From Nitricoxidireducens sp046726235 (GTDB lineage Bacteria > Pseudomonadota > Gammaproteobacteria > Burkholderiales > Rhodocyclaceae), in contig JBKPAD010000010.1 in assembly GCA_046726235.1 (NCBI GenBank), forward strand, positions 124,001 through 188,000: DNA of 64,000 bases, given 5' to 3'. A program made the position numbers and the translations under genes. The number at the start of each line of letters is the position of its first letter. Position 1 is the first letter of the stretch. The notes beneath the pieces are model-generated. The model searched no databases. It had not been told where the DNA came from and was given only the letters and a program-made list of their open reading frames with translations. Positions 56,871 to 64,000 of the stretch are shown piece by piece.

Positions 56871-57583
56871 TGGGCGCGCTGGCCGAAGTCCTGGCGCGGC
56901 CCGACGTCTGGCGCGGCGACCGCTGCGCAGTGGCGCCGCTGCCTTCGGTGCCGAGCGGTTTCGGCGCACTCGATGCCGAGCTGCCGGGCGGCGGCTGGCC
57001 GCGCGGCGCGCTGACCGAACTGCTGCTCGACGGCGCGGGGCTGGGCGAACTCGGCCTGCTGATGCCGGCGTTGCGCGCGCTCCGCGCCGAGGGCGGCTGG
57101 TCGCTGGTCGTCGGCGCGCCTTATCCGCTGCATGCGCCGGCCTGGGCGGCGGCCGGCATCGACCTCTCGCGCCTGCTGGTGGTTTCGCCGGCACTGGCGC
57201 GCGACGCCCTCTGGGCGGCCGAACAGGCGCTGGCCAGCGGTGCGCCCGGCGCCGTGCTGTGCTGGACGGACAAGGCCGACGCGCGCGCCATGCGACGCCT
57301 GCAGGTCGCCGCCGCGGCCGGCGGGGCCGCGGCCTTCCTGTTTCGTCCGCAGGTCGCCGCGTCCGAGGCTTCAGTGGCGCCGCTGCGCCTGGAACTTTCC
57401 GCCGCGCCGGCCGGTCGGCTTGCCGTATCCATCCTCAAGCGGCGCGGCCCGCCGCGTGCCGCCCCTCTCGAACTCGACCTGCCGCGACCCGTTTCGCGGC
57501 GCGCAGACCATGAATCTCCTGTGGCTGGCTCTGTGCCTGCCCCGACTGCCCCTCGAAGCGCATTCCGGCCTGCGTGGGCCTAG
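56870..57583 (+). CDS. imuA: Translesion synthesis accessory protein ImuA
   Basis: A 237-residue RecA/SulA-like protein, the first component of the ImuA-ImuB-DnaE2 mutasome. PSGFGALDAELPGGGWPRGA is the typical N-terminal block, with no canonical Walker A. The start overlaps the lexA stop and the last 74 bases overlap imuB in another frame. Confidence 0.9.
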   Translation: MGALAEVLARPDVWRGDRCAVAPLPSVPSGFGALDAELPGGGWPRGALTELLLDGAGLGELGLLMPALRALRAEGGWSLVVGAPYPLHAPAWAAAGIDLSRLLVVSPALARDALWAAEQALASGAPGAVLCWTDKADARAMRRLQVAAAAGGAAAFLFRPQVAASEASVAPLRLELSAAPAGRLAVSILKRRGPPRAAPLELDLPRPVSRRADHESPVAGSVPAPTAPRSAFRPAWA

Positions 57584-58952
57584 CGCCGTCGTCGCTGCCT
57601 CCCGCCTCGTCGTCTGCGACGACCTTGCCCTCGAAGCCGGCCTTGCCTCCGGCATGGGTCTCGCCGCCGCACGCGCCATCGCGCCGACCCTGAGCGTCGC
57701 GGCGCGCGATCCCGTGCGCGAAGCCGAAGCACTCGAAGCGCTCGCCTGCGCCTGCGGACGTTTCACGCCGCGCCTTGCACTGGTGCCACCCGCCGCGCTG
57801 CTGCTCGAGATCGGCGGCTGCCTGCGGCTGTTCGGCGGTCTCGACAATCTTCTCGCCGCGGCACGGACGGACATAGAGATGCAAGGCTTTCGCGTGCAGG
57901 CGGCGGTCGCGCCGACGCCGCAAGGCGCGCTCTGGCTGGCGCAGGCGACGGGCGGTGATGACGTGCCGCGCTGCCTCGACATGCCCGGCCTCGGCGCCGT
58001 GCTCGACGCGTTGCCGCTGATGTCGCTCGACCTGCCGCCGGCGACGCAGGAATTGCTCGCCGGCTTTGGCGTGCGCCGCCTCGGCGAGGCGCGCCGCCTG
58101 CCGCAGGCTGCACTGGCGAAGCGCATCGGCGCCGCCGCGGTGCTGGCGCTGGCACGTGCCTATGGCGAAGCGCCCGATCCGCGGCGCGATTTCGTGTTTC
58201 CCGAACGCTTCGCGCAGGGCATCGAGTTGCCGGCGCCCGTCGACAACGCCGCCTCGCTGCTGTTCGCCGCGCGCCGCCTGACCACCGCGCTCGCCGGCTG
58301 GTTGGCGGCGCACCAGGCCGGCATCCAGTCCTGCCGCCTGCGCCTCGAGCACCGCGATGCGCCGCCGACCGACGTCGAGTTGCGCTTCGCCGCCATCACG
58401 CGCGACGGCGCGCGCCTCGAACGCGTGCTGCGCGAACGCCTCGAACGCATGGCCTTGGTCGCGCCGGTCGAAAACCTGCGGCTCGAGGTCGACGCCGTCG
58501 AGGCGCTGCCCGGCGCCAGCGCGGCGCTGTTCGACACAGCGGGCGGCGGCATGGCCGGCATGGCCGCGCTCGTCGAGCGCCTGCGCGCACGGCTCGGCGA
58601 GGCGCCTGTGCATGGCATCGCCTGCGTTGCCGACCATCGCCCCGAGTGCGCGACGCAGGCCGTGGGAGAGGGCCGGGAAGCCGATGCCGAAGCCGCCGGC
58701 CCGCGCCCCTTCTGGTTGCTGCCGCGGCCCGAGCCCCTGCCCGAGCGCGACGGCCGGCCCTGGCGCAACGGTCCGCTGCGCCTGCTCGCCGGCCCCGAGC
58801 GCATCGAGTCCGGCTGGTGGGACGCCGGCGAAGCCGCGGGCGATGCGCGCCGCGACTACTTCGTCGCGCTCACCGCCGACGCGCGCTGGGCCTGGGTGTT
58901 CCGAGAACTGCGTCCGCCCGGAGGATGGTTCCTGCATGGCTGGTTCGCCTGA
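57510..58952 (+). CDS. imuB: ImuB, inactive Y-family polymerase-like protein
   Basis: A 480-residue relative of Y-family DNA polymerases. The N-terminus MNLLWLALCLPRLPLEAHSG has none of the catalytic acids found in DinB (where it reads D-x-D), and the S-x-D-E motif is also replaced, so it should not synthesise DNA but act as hub between ImuA, DnaE2 and the clamp. ATG at 57510 lies within imuA. It overlaps dnaE2 by 17 bases. Confidence 0.92.
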   Translation: MNLLWLALCLPRLPLEAHSGLRGPSAVVAASRLVVCDDLALEAGLASGMGLAAARAIAPTLSVAARDPVREAEALEALACACGRFTPRLALVPPAALLLEIGGCLRLFGGLDNLLAAARTDIEMQGFRVQAAVAPTPQGALWLAQATGGDDVPRCLDMPGLGAVLDALPLMSLDLPPATQELLAGFGVRRLGEARRLPQAALAKRIGAAAVLALARAYGEAPDPRRDFVFPERFAQGIELPAPVDNAASLLFAARRLTTALAGWLAAHQAGIQSCRLRLEHRDAPPTDVELRFAAITRDGARLERVLRERLERMALVAPVENLRLEVDAVEALPGASAALFDTAGGGMAGMAALVERLRARLGEAPVHGIACVADHRPECATQAVGEGREADAEAAGPRPFWLLPRPEPLPERDGRPWRNGPLRLLAGPERIESGWWDAGEAAGDARRDYFVALTADARWAWVFRELRPPGGWFLHGWFA

Positions 58953-61900
58953 GCTTCCCGGCTACGCCGAGCTCCACTGCGTTTCCAACTTCAGCTTCCT
59001 GCGCGGCGCCTCGCATGCCGAGGAACTCGTCGGACGCGCGGCGGAACTTGGCTACCGCGCGCTGGCGATCACCGACGAATGCTCGCTGGCCGGCGTGGTG
59101 CGCGCGCACCAGGCGGCGAAGGAGGCCGGGGTCAAGCTGATCCTCGGCAGCGAATTCACGCTCGTCGACGGCATGCGCATCGTGCTGCTGGCGCAGAGCC
59201 GCGCCGGCTACGGCAACCTCTCGGCGCTGATAACGCTGGGGCGGCGGCGGGCGGAGAAGGGCGCCTATGTGCTCTCGCGCAAGGACCTCGAGGGCTGGGA
59301 CGGCGCGGGCGTGCCCGACTGCCTGGCGCTCTGGATCGCGCCGGCCGATGCTTGCGAGGCCGATGCGCGCTGGCTCGCCGGGCACTTTCCGCAACGCGGC
59401 TGGATCGCTTACGGGCGTTTCCTCGGCGCCAATGATGCCGCCCATCTCGCCCGACTGCAGGCACTGTCCGTTGAACGCGGCGTGCCGCTGGCCGCGGCCG
59501 GCGACGTGCACATGCACGATCGTTCGCGCCGTCCGCTGCAGGACGTGCTGACGGCGCTGCGCTTGCGGACCTCGGTCGATCGCGCCGGCGAGGCGCTGTT
59601 CCCCAACGGCGAGCGCCACCTGCGCTCGCGCCTCGCGCTCTCGCGGCTCTATCCGCCGGAACTGCTGGCGCAAACCTGCGCGATCGCCGACCGCTGCGCG
59701 TTCTCGCTCGACGAGCTGCGCTACGAATATCCGGAGGAGATCGTGCCGCACGGCCGCACGCCGGCCAAGTACCTGCGCGAGGAGGTCGGGCGCGGGCTCG
59801 CTGCGCGCTATCCGCAGGGCGTGCCGGAGAAGGTGCGCGCCCAGGTCGAGCACGAGCTGGCGCTGATCGCCGAGCTGAAGTACGAACCGTATTTCCTGAC
59901 CGTCTACGACATCGTCGCCTTCGCGCGGCGCGAGAAGATCCTCTGCCAGGGGCGCGGCTCGGCGGCCAACTCGGCGGTCTGCTACGCGCTGGGCATCACG
60001 GCCGTCGATCCGGCGCGCGTCGACATGCTGTTCGAGCGCTTCATCTCGAAGGAGCGCAACGAGCCGCCGGACATCGACGTCGATTTCGAGCACCAGCGCC
60101 GCGAGGAAGTGGTTCAGTACATCTACCGCAAGTACGGACGCGAACGCGCGGCGCTGACGGCGACGGTGATCGGCTACCGCAGCCGTTCGGCGCTGCGCGA
60201 CGCCGGGCGCGCGCTGGGCATCGACATCGACCGCATCGACGCCCTCACGGCCAACCTCGCCTGGTGGGACAGCCCCGAGCAATGGCCGGAGCGCTTCGCC
60301 GAAGTCGGCCTCGACGCCGCCAGCCCGCGCGTCGTCAAATGGCTGGCGCTGGCGCAGCTGCTGCGCGGCTTCCCGCGCCACCTGTCGCAGCACGTCGGCG
60401 GCTTCGTCATCTCGCGCTCGCGCCTCGATCGCCTGGTGCCGATCGAGAACGCGGCGATGGACGAGCGTACGGTGATCCAGTGGGACAAGGACGACATCGA
60501 CGCGCTCGGCCTGATGAAGGTCGACGTGCTGGCGCTCGGCATGCTGACGGCCATCCGCGGCGCGTTCGACTGCATTGCGCGGCGCACCGGCCGGCCGATG
60601 GACCTGGCCGACATCCCCGCCGAGGACGCGGCGACCTACGACATGATCTGCCGGGCCGACACCATCGGCGTGTTCCAGATCGAGTCGCGCGCGCAGATGG
60701 CGATGCTGCCGCGGCTGAAGCCGCGCCGCTACTACGACCTCGTGATCCAGGTCGCGATCGTTCGGCCGGGGCCGATCCAGGGCAACATGGTTCATCCCTA
60801 CCTGCGGCGCCGCCAGGGCCTCGAGCCCGAGAGCTATCCGTCGGAAGCCGTGAAGGGCGTGCTCGGGCGCACGCTCGGCGTGCCGATCTTCCAGGAACAG
60901 GCGATGCAACTCGCCATCGTCGCCGCCGGCTTCACGCCCGGCGAGGCCGACCAGTTGCGGCGCGCGATGGCGGCGTGGAAGCGCAAGGGCGGCCTCGGGC
61001 CGTTCCGCGACAAGCTGCTCTCCGGCATGGCGCAGCGCGGCTACGAACGGGAGTTCGCCGAGGCGCTGTTCCGCCAGATCGAGGGCTTCGGCGAATACGG
61101 CTTCCCCGAATCGCATGCGGCGAGCTTCGCGCTGCTCTCGTACGACTCGGCCTGGCTCAAGCGCCACGAGCCGGCCGCCTTCCTCGTCGGCCTGCTCAAC
61201 GCCCAGCCGATGGGTTTCTATCCGGCCTCGCAACTGGTGCAGGACGCGCGACGCCACGGCGTCGAGGTGCTGCCGCCCGACGTCATGGCGAGCGGCTGGG
61301 AAACGGCGATGGCCGGCGATGCCGTGCGCCTCGGCCTGCATCGCGTCAAGGGCCTCGGCGAGGCGGCGGGACGGCGCATCGAGTCGGCGCGCTGCGAGCG
61401 CCCGTTCGCCGACGTCGTCGACCTCGCCCGCCGCGCGGAACTCGCGCGCGACGATCTCGACGCCCTGGCGGCGGCGAACGCGCTCGCGCGCCTCGCCGGC
61501 CATCGCCGCCACGCCGCCTGGGCCGCGGCCGCCGTGCCGGTGCAACGCGACCTGCTGTTCGACGCCCCGGCCGCGGAGGAAGCGCCGGCGCTGCCGAGCC
61601 CGTCGGAGGGCGAGGACCTCGTCGCCGACTATGCGCACATCGGCCTCACGCTCGGGCGCCATCCGCTGCTGCTGCTGCGCCGCCATCTCGATCGCTGGCG
61701 CTACGACACGGCGGGGCGGCTGCGCGAGTACGAGCACAACCGCCCGGCGCGCGCCGCCGGCATCGTCACCTGCCGCCAGCGGCCGGGCACGGCGAGCGGC
61801 GTGATCTTCGTCACCCTGGAAGACGAGACCGGGCTGACCAACGTCATCGTCCACGGCACGCTGGCCGAACGGCAGCGCCGCGAATTGCTCGGCGCGCGCC

Positions 61901-62022
61901 TGCTCGGCGTCATGGGCGTGCTGCAGCGCGAAGGCGAGGTCGTGCACCTGCTGGCCAAGCGCCTGTTCGACCACACCGACCTGCTCGGACGCCTGCCGAC
62001 GGCGAGCCGCGACTTCTGCTGA
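58936..62022 (+). CDS. dnaE2: Error-prone DNA polymerase DnaE2
   Basis: A 1028-residue C-family polymerase that carries out damage-induced mutagenic synthesis. The PHP domain is at the N-terminus (YAELHCVSNFSFLRGASHAE), the catalytic acids in NEPPDIDVDFEHQRREEV and IQWDKDDIDALGLMKVDVL, and an OB fold near the end (IVTCRQRPGTASGVIFVTLE). A sequence QRDLLF near residue 870 resembles a clamp-binding motif. It starts inside imuB, completing the lexA-imuA-imuB-dnaE2 operon. Confidence 0.96.
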   Translation: MAGSPELPGYAELHCVSNFSFLRGASHAEELVGRAAELGYRALAITDECSLAGVVRAHQAAKEAGVKLILGSEFTLVDGMRIVLLAQSRAGYGNLSALITLGRRRAEKGAYVLSRKDLEGWDGAGVPDCLALWIAPADACEADARWLAGHFPQRGWIAYGRFLGANDAAHLARLQALSVERGVPLAAAGDVHMHDRSRRPLQDVLTALRLRTSVDRAGEALFPNGERHLRSRLALSRLYPPELLAQTCAIADRCAFSLDELRYEYPEEIVPHGRTPAKYLREEVGRGLAARYPQGVPEKVRAQVEHELALIAELKYEPYFLTVYDIVAFARREKILCQGRGSAANSAVCYALGITAVDPARVDMLFERFISKERNEPPDIDVDFEHQRREEVVQYIYRKYGRERAALTATVIGYRSRSALRDAGRALGIDIDRIDALTANLAWWDSPEQWPERFAEVGLDAASPRVVKWLALAQLLRGFPRHLSQHVGGFVISRSRLDRLVPIENAAMDERTVIQWDKDDIDALGLMKVDVLALGMLTAIRGAFDCIARRTGRPMDLADIPAEDAATYDMICRADTIGVFQIESRAQMAMLPRLKPRRYYDLVIQVAIVRPGPIQGNMVHPYLRRRQGLEPESYPSEAVKGVLGRTLGVPIFQEQAMQLAIVAAGFTPGEADQLRRAMAAWKRKGGLGPFRDKLLSGMAQRGYEREFAEALFRQIEGFGEYGFPESHAASFALLSYDSAWLKRHEPAAFLVGLLNAQPMGFYPASQLVQDARRHGVEVLPPDVMASGWETAMAGDAVRLGLHRVKGLGEAAGRRIESARCERPFADVVDLARRAELARDDLDALAAANALARLAGHRRHAAWAAAAVPVQRDLLFDAPAAEEAPALPSPSEGEDLVADYAHIGLTLGRHPLLLLRRHLDRWRYDTAGRLREYEHNRPARAAGIVTCRQRPGTASGVIFVTLEDETGLTNVIVHGTLAERQRRELLGARLLGVMGVLQREGEVVHLLAKRLFDHTDLLGRLPTASRDFC

Positions 62023-62024
62023 AA

Positions 62025-62033
62025 TGCGATAAT
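62025..62033 (+). promoter_or_regulatory. Extended -10 element before the isochorismatase-type gene
   Basis: TGCGATAAT, the same extended -10 as before the FimV-like gene, lies just after the dnaE2 stop. The start would be near 62040, giving a leader of about 19 bases with GGAG at 62047-62050. Confidence 0.5.
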
Positions 62034-62058
62034 CGCGGCCACAATCGGAGCCCCGCCC

Positions 62059-62601
62059 ATGCTGATGAACGCCCACGATTCCTCCCTTCTCGTCATCGAC
62101 GTCCAGGAACGCCTGCTGCCGCACATCCACGACTGGCAGCGCGTGCTCGAGAACGTCGAATGGCTGGTCAGGGTGGCGCAGAAGATCGGCGTGCCGGTGA
62201 TGGCGACCGAGCAGTACCCGAAGGGTATCGGCCACACGCACGCCGAACTCGCGGCGCTGCTGCCGAAGGGAAGCGTCGGCGAGAAGATGCACTTCTCCTG
62301 CGTCGCCGGCCGCTGCCTGACTTCGCTCGCCGGACACGAGCGCCGGCAGATGGTGGTCTGCGGCATCGAGTCCCACGTCTGCGTGCTGCAGACCGTGCTC
62401 GACCTCAAGCAGCACGGCAAGGAAGTCTATGTCGTCGAGGACTCCGTCGGCTCGCGCAATCCGGCGGACAAGGCGCTGGCGCTCCAGCGCATGCGCGACC
62501 ACGGCATCGACGTCGTCTCGCGCGAGATGGTGGCCTTCGAGTGGCTCCATGAAGCGGGCACGCCGCTGTTCAAGGAAGTCAATCAGCAGTTCCTCAAGTA
62601 G
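62059..62601 (+). CDS. Isochorismatase-family hydrolase
   Basis: A 180-residue cysteine hydrolase of the isochorismatase-like family. The catalytic triad is D14 (LVIDVQERLL), K76 (GEKMHFSC) and C108 (CGIESHVCVLQTVLD), with the cis-peptide just before the cysteine loop. Related proteins include nicotinamidases and YcaC-like hydrolases of unknown substrate. It is a separate transcription unit after dnaE2. Confidence 0.9.
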   Translation: MLMNAHDSSLLVIDVQERLLPHIHDWQRVLENVEWLVRVAQKIGVPVMATEQYPKGIGHTHAELAALLPKGSVGEKMHFSCVAGRCLTSLAGHERRQMVVCGIESHVCVLQTVLDLKQHGKEVYVVEDSVGSRNPADKALALQRMRDHGIDVVSREMVAFEWLHEAGTPLFKEVNQQFLK

Positions 62602-62619
62602 CCGCCGGTTCCCGGACTC

Positions 62620-64000
62620 GTGAACCGACGGCGCCCACGAATCCTCCCGCTGAGCGGCATCGCGGCGCTGGCGCTGCTGCCGGCCGCCGCGTTTTGTGCC
62701 GAGTTTCCGCTCGGCGAGGCCGTGCTCGACGTTCGCGGCGCGCTGACGCTCGGCACTGCGGTGCGCACCGAAGCGCGCGACGCGGCGCTGCTGTGGAACA
62801 ACAACAGTTCGCTGATCGGCGTCGCCGGCACCGCGCCGGGCGGGCGCAACCAGGATGACGGCAACCTGAACTTCGACAAGGGCGACGCCGTGTCGACGGT
62901 GCTCAAGGGCTACGTCGACGTCCGCGCGCGCCATCGCGACCTTGCGGTGTTCACGCGCATCAAGGTCTGGCACGACTTCATCCTCGCCGACGCAGGCATG
63001 CCGTGGGGACATGCGCCCAACGGCTATGCCGCGGGACAGCCGCTCAGCGAGGCCGGCTCTCCGGGTCGTGCGCGCTTCTCGGGCGCCGCGATCGAGGACG
63101 CCTATGCCGACGGCCGCTTCGACGTTCGCGGCGCGCCGCTGCAGATCAAGCTGGGCCGCCAGACGCTGCCGTGGGGCGGCGGCTTCTTGATCGGCGGCGG
63201 CGTTGCCGATATCAATCCCACCGACGCGCCGGCCATGCGGCGGCCGGGCGCGCTGGCGGAGGAAACGAGGGTGGCGTTCCCGGCGCTGCATGCGCGGGTT
63301 GATGCGTCGCCGGCCCTGGCGTTCGAGGCCTTCAGCCAGTTTGGTTTCGAGCCGAGCGTCCATGTGCCTTGCGGTACGTTCTATTCGACCGCCGACTTCG
63401 TGGCGCCGGGCTGCGACCGCATCTGGGTCGCGCAGGCTGGCAACGACCGCAGCGCCGCCGGTTCGATTACTCGCGCGTCGGCTCCAGACGTTGCCCGCTC
63501 TGGCCAGTTCGGTGCTTTAGTCAGCTATCGCGTCGAGTCGCTGGCGACGATCTTCGGCGCCACGGCCTCGCAGTACCACAGCCGCATGCCTTTCGGCAGC
63601 ATGGTGAAGGGCGCCGTCGTGGGGCCTTTCGTTTCGGACGCACGTTTCCTGTTCGAGTATCCCGAGCGTATCCGGATGGTCGCGCTCGATTTCGCGACGC
63701 GGTTGCCCGGCGCGACCATCCGCGGCGAACTGACCCACAGGCCGAACCAGCCGATCCAACTCAACGGCCTCGACATGTTGGCTGCCTTCGCCTCGAATTC
63801 GGCTGGGCTGCTGCGCGCCGACGCCAACGCGACGTCCGTCGGCGCGACTTACCATGGCTACGACAGAAAACCGGTGACGCAATTGCAACTGGCCGCGAGC
63901 ACACGGCGCCCGGGCATCTTCGGCGCTGAGGCCGCGATGCTCAGCGGCGAAATCGGCATCAAGCATGTCGGTCGCCTGCCTGACGCCGCCGTGCGCCGCT
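62620..64000 (+). CDS. DUF1302 family outer-membrane protein, 5' part
   Basis: The first 460 codons of a gene cut by the window end. It starts at GTG; residues 1-28 are a signal peptide (ILPLSGIAALALLPAAAFCA) and the mature chain FPLGEAVLDVRGALTLGTAV matches the start of DUF1302 porin-like proteins. Further blocks are KLGRQTLPWGGGFLIGGGVA and DINPTDAPAMRRPGALAEE, with alternating strands typical of an outer-membrane beta-barrel. DUF1302 genes often sit with DUF1329 and steroid, lipid or aromatic degradation genes, which may lie beyond the window. Confidence 0.85.
   Translation, partial: MNRRRPRILPLSGIAALALLPAAAFCAEFPLGEAVLDVRGALTLGTAVRTEARDAALLWNNNSSLIGVAGTAPGGRNQDDGNLNFDKGDAVSTVLKGYVDVRARHRDLAVFTRIKVWHDFILADAGMPWGHAPNGYAAGQPLSEAGSPGRARFSGAAIEDAYADGRFDVRGAPLQIKLGRQTLPWGGGFLIGGGVADINPTDAPAMRRPGALAEETRVAFPALHARVDASPALAFEAFSQFGFEPSVHVPCGTFYSTADFVAPGCDRIWVAQAGNDRSAAGSITRASAPDVARSGQFGALVSYRVESLATIFGATASQYHSRMPFGSMVKGAVVGPFVSDARFLFEYPERIRMVALDFATRLPGATIRGELTHRPNQPIQLNGLDMLAAFASNSAGLLRADANATSVGATYHGYDRKPVTQLQLAASTRRPGIFGAEAAMLSGEIGIKHVGRLPDAAVRR

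Noticed and set aside
58870..63363. Open minus-strand frame of about 1500 codons opposite dnaE2 and the DUF1302 gene
   Set aside because: It is rich in Arg, Ala, Gln and His with no domain, and lies opposite genes with clear motifs. Long antisense frames are expected where third codon positions are nearly always G or C.

Overview
The window is a compact, high-GC chromosomal segment with about 66 protein-coding genes (two cut by the window ends), one tRNA gene and almost no non-coding space. Gene content and order point to a betaproteobacterium, most likely near Rhodocyclales: the hldD and cysM pair, RdgC, a DUF2863 protein, a FimV-like protein, a lexA-imuA-imuB-dnaE2 cassette, and a VC_2705-type acetate-family symporter. 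This placement is inference from gene families, not from a marker gene. Most genes sit in operons with ATGA, GTGA or TTGA start/stop overlaps.

Layout. 1-3881: end of hldD, a lower-GC accessory block (DUF6883 and DUF4926 pair, a small membrane protein, a PGDYG-type protein, a four-helix membrane protein), then cysM. 3882-4145: a foldback element with 29-bp terminal inverted repeats that supplies the start codon of the next gene. 4134-8865: a YdbH/AsmA-like envelope protein, a 44-residue lipoprotein too short for ordinary ORF lists, a PolB-type exonuclease, tsaB, rimI and a family 4 uracil-DNA glycosylase in one chain. 8862-12011: YchJ and RdgC (minus strand), a FimV-like protein, a small acidic protein, tRNA-Arg(ACG). 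12012-19307: lplT, a LysR regulator, alr, radA and an FtsX-type permease. 19304-23087: a periplasmic binding protein and orphan histidine kinase, mobA, moaA. 23258-25084: a small orphan gene, HU, an FAH-family hydrolase, a glycine-rich protein. 25102-28753: murI, a metzincin-like protein, class I fumarase, a YqhA-type protein.

28975-41136 is the most interesting part. It holds acetyl-CoA synthetase and, downstream on the same strand, a small membrane protein, a sodium-solute symporter fused to a histidine kinase (CbrA/CrbS type), a single-domain response regulator, a membrane protein that joins a degenerate histidine kinase to an intact DEDDh exonuclease, two paralogous GlnD-like nucleotidyltransferases (one with CBS domains), and a symporter with an EF-hand loop and a large charged insert. 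I read it as an acetate-sensing and uptake system with an attached nucleotide-based signalling branch of unknown chemistry.

41136-53499 carries rmuC, an EF-hand protein, PaiB-like, 5'-nucleotidase, alpha/beta hydrolase, bacteriohemerythrin, mtfA, an EamA transporter, a PpiC-BolA-YciI-YciB operon, msrB, dadA and a DUF2863 protein. 53615-56217 holds a DUF47-pit phosphate uptake pair followed by a cysteine-cluster protein and an FmdE-like protein. 56234-62022 is an SOS mutagenesis operon headed by a near-perfect LexA box. The window ends with an isochorismatase-type hydrolase and the start of a DUF1302 outer-membrane protein. No CRISPR array, complete insertion sequence, prophage or rRNA was seen.
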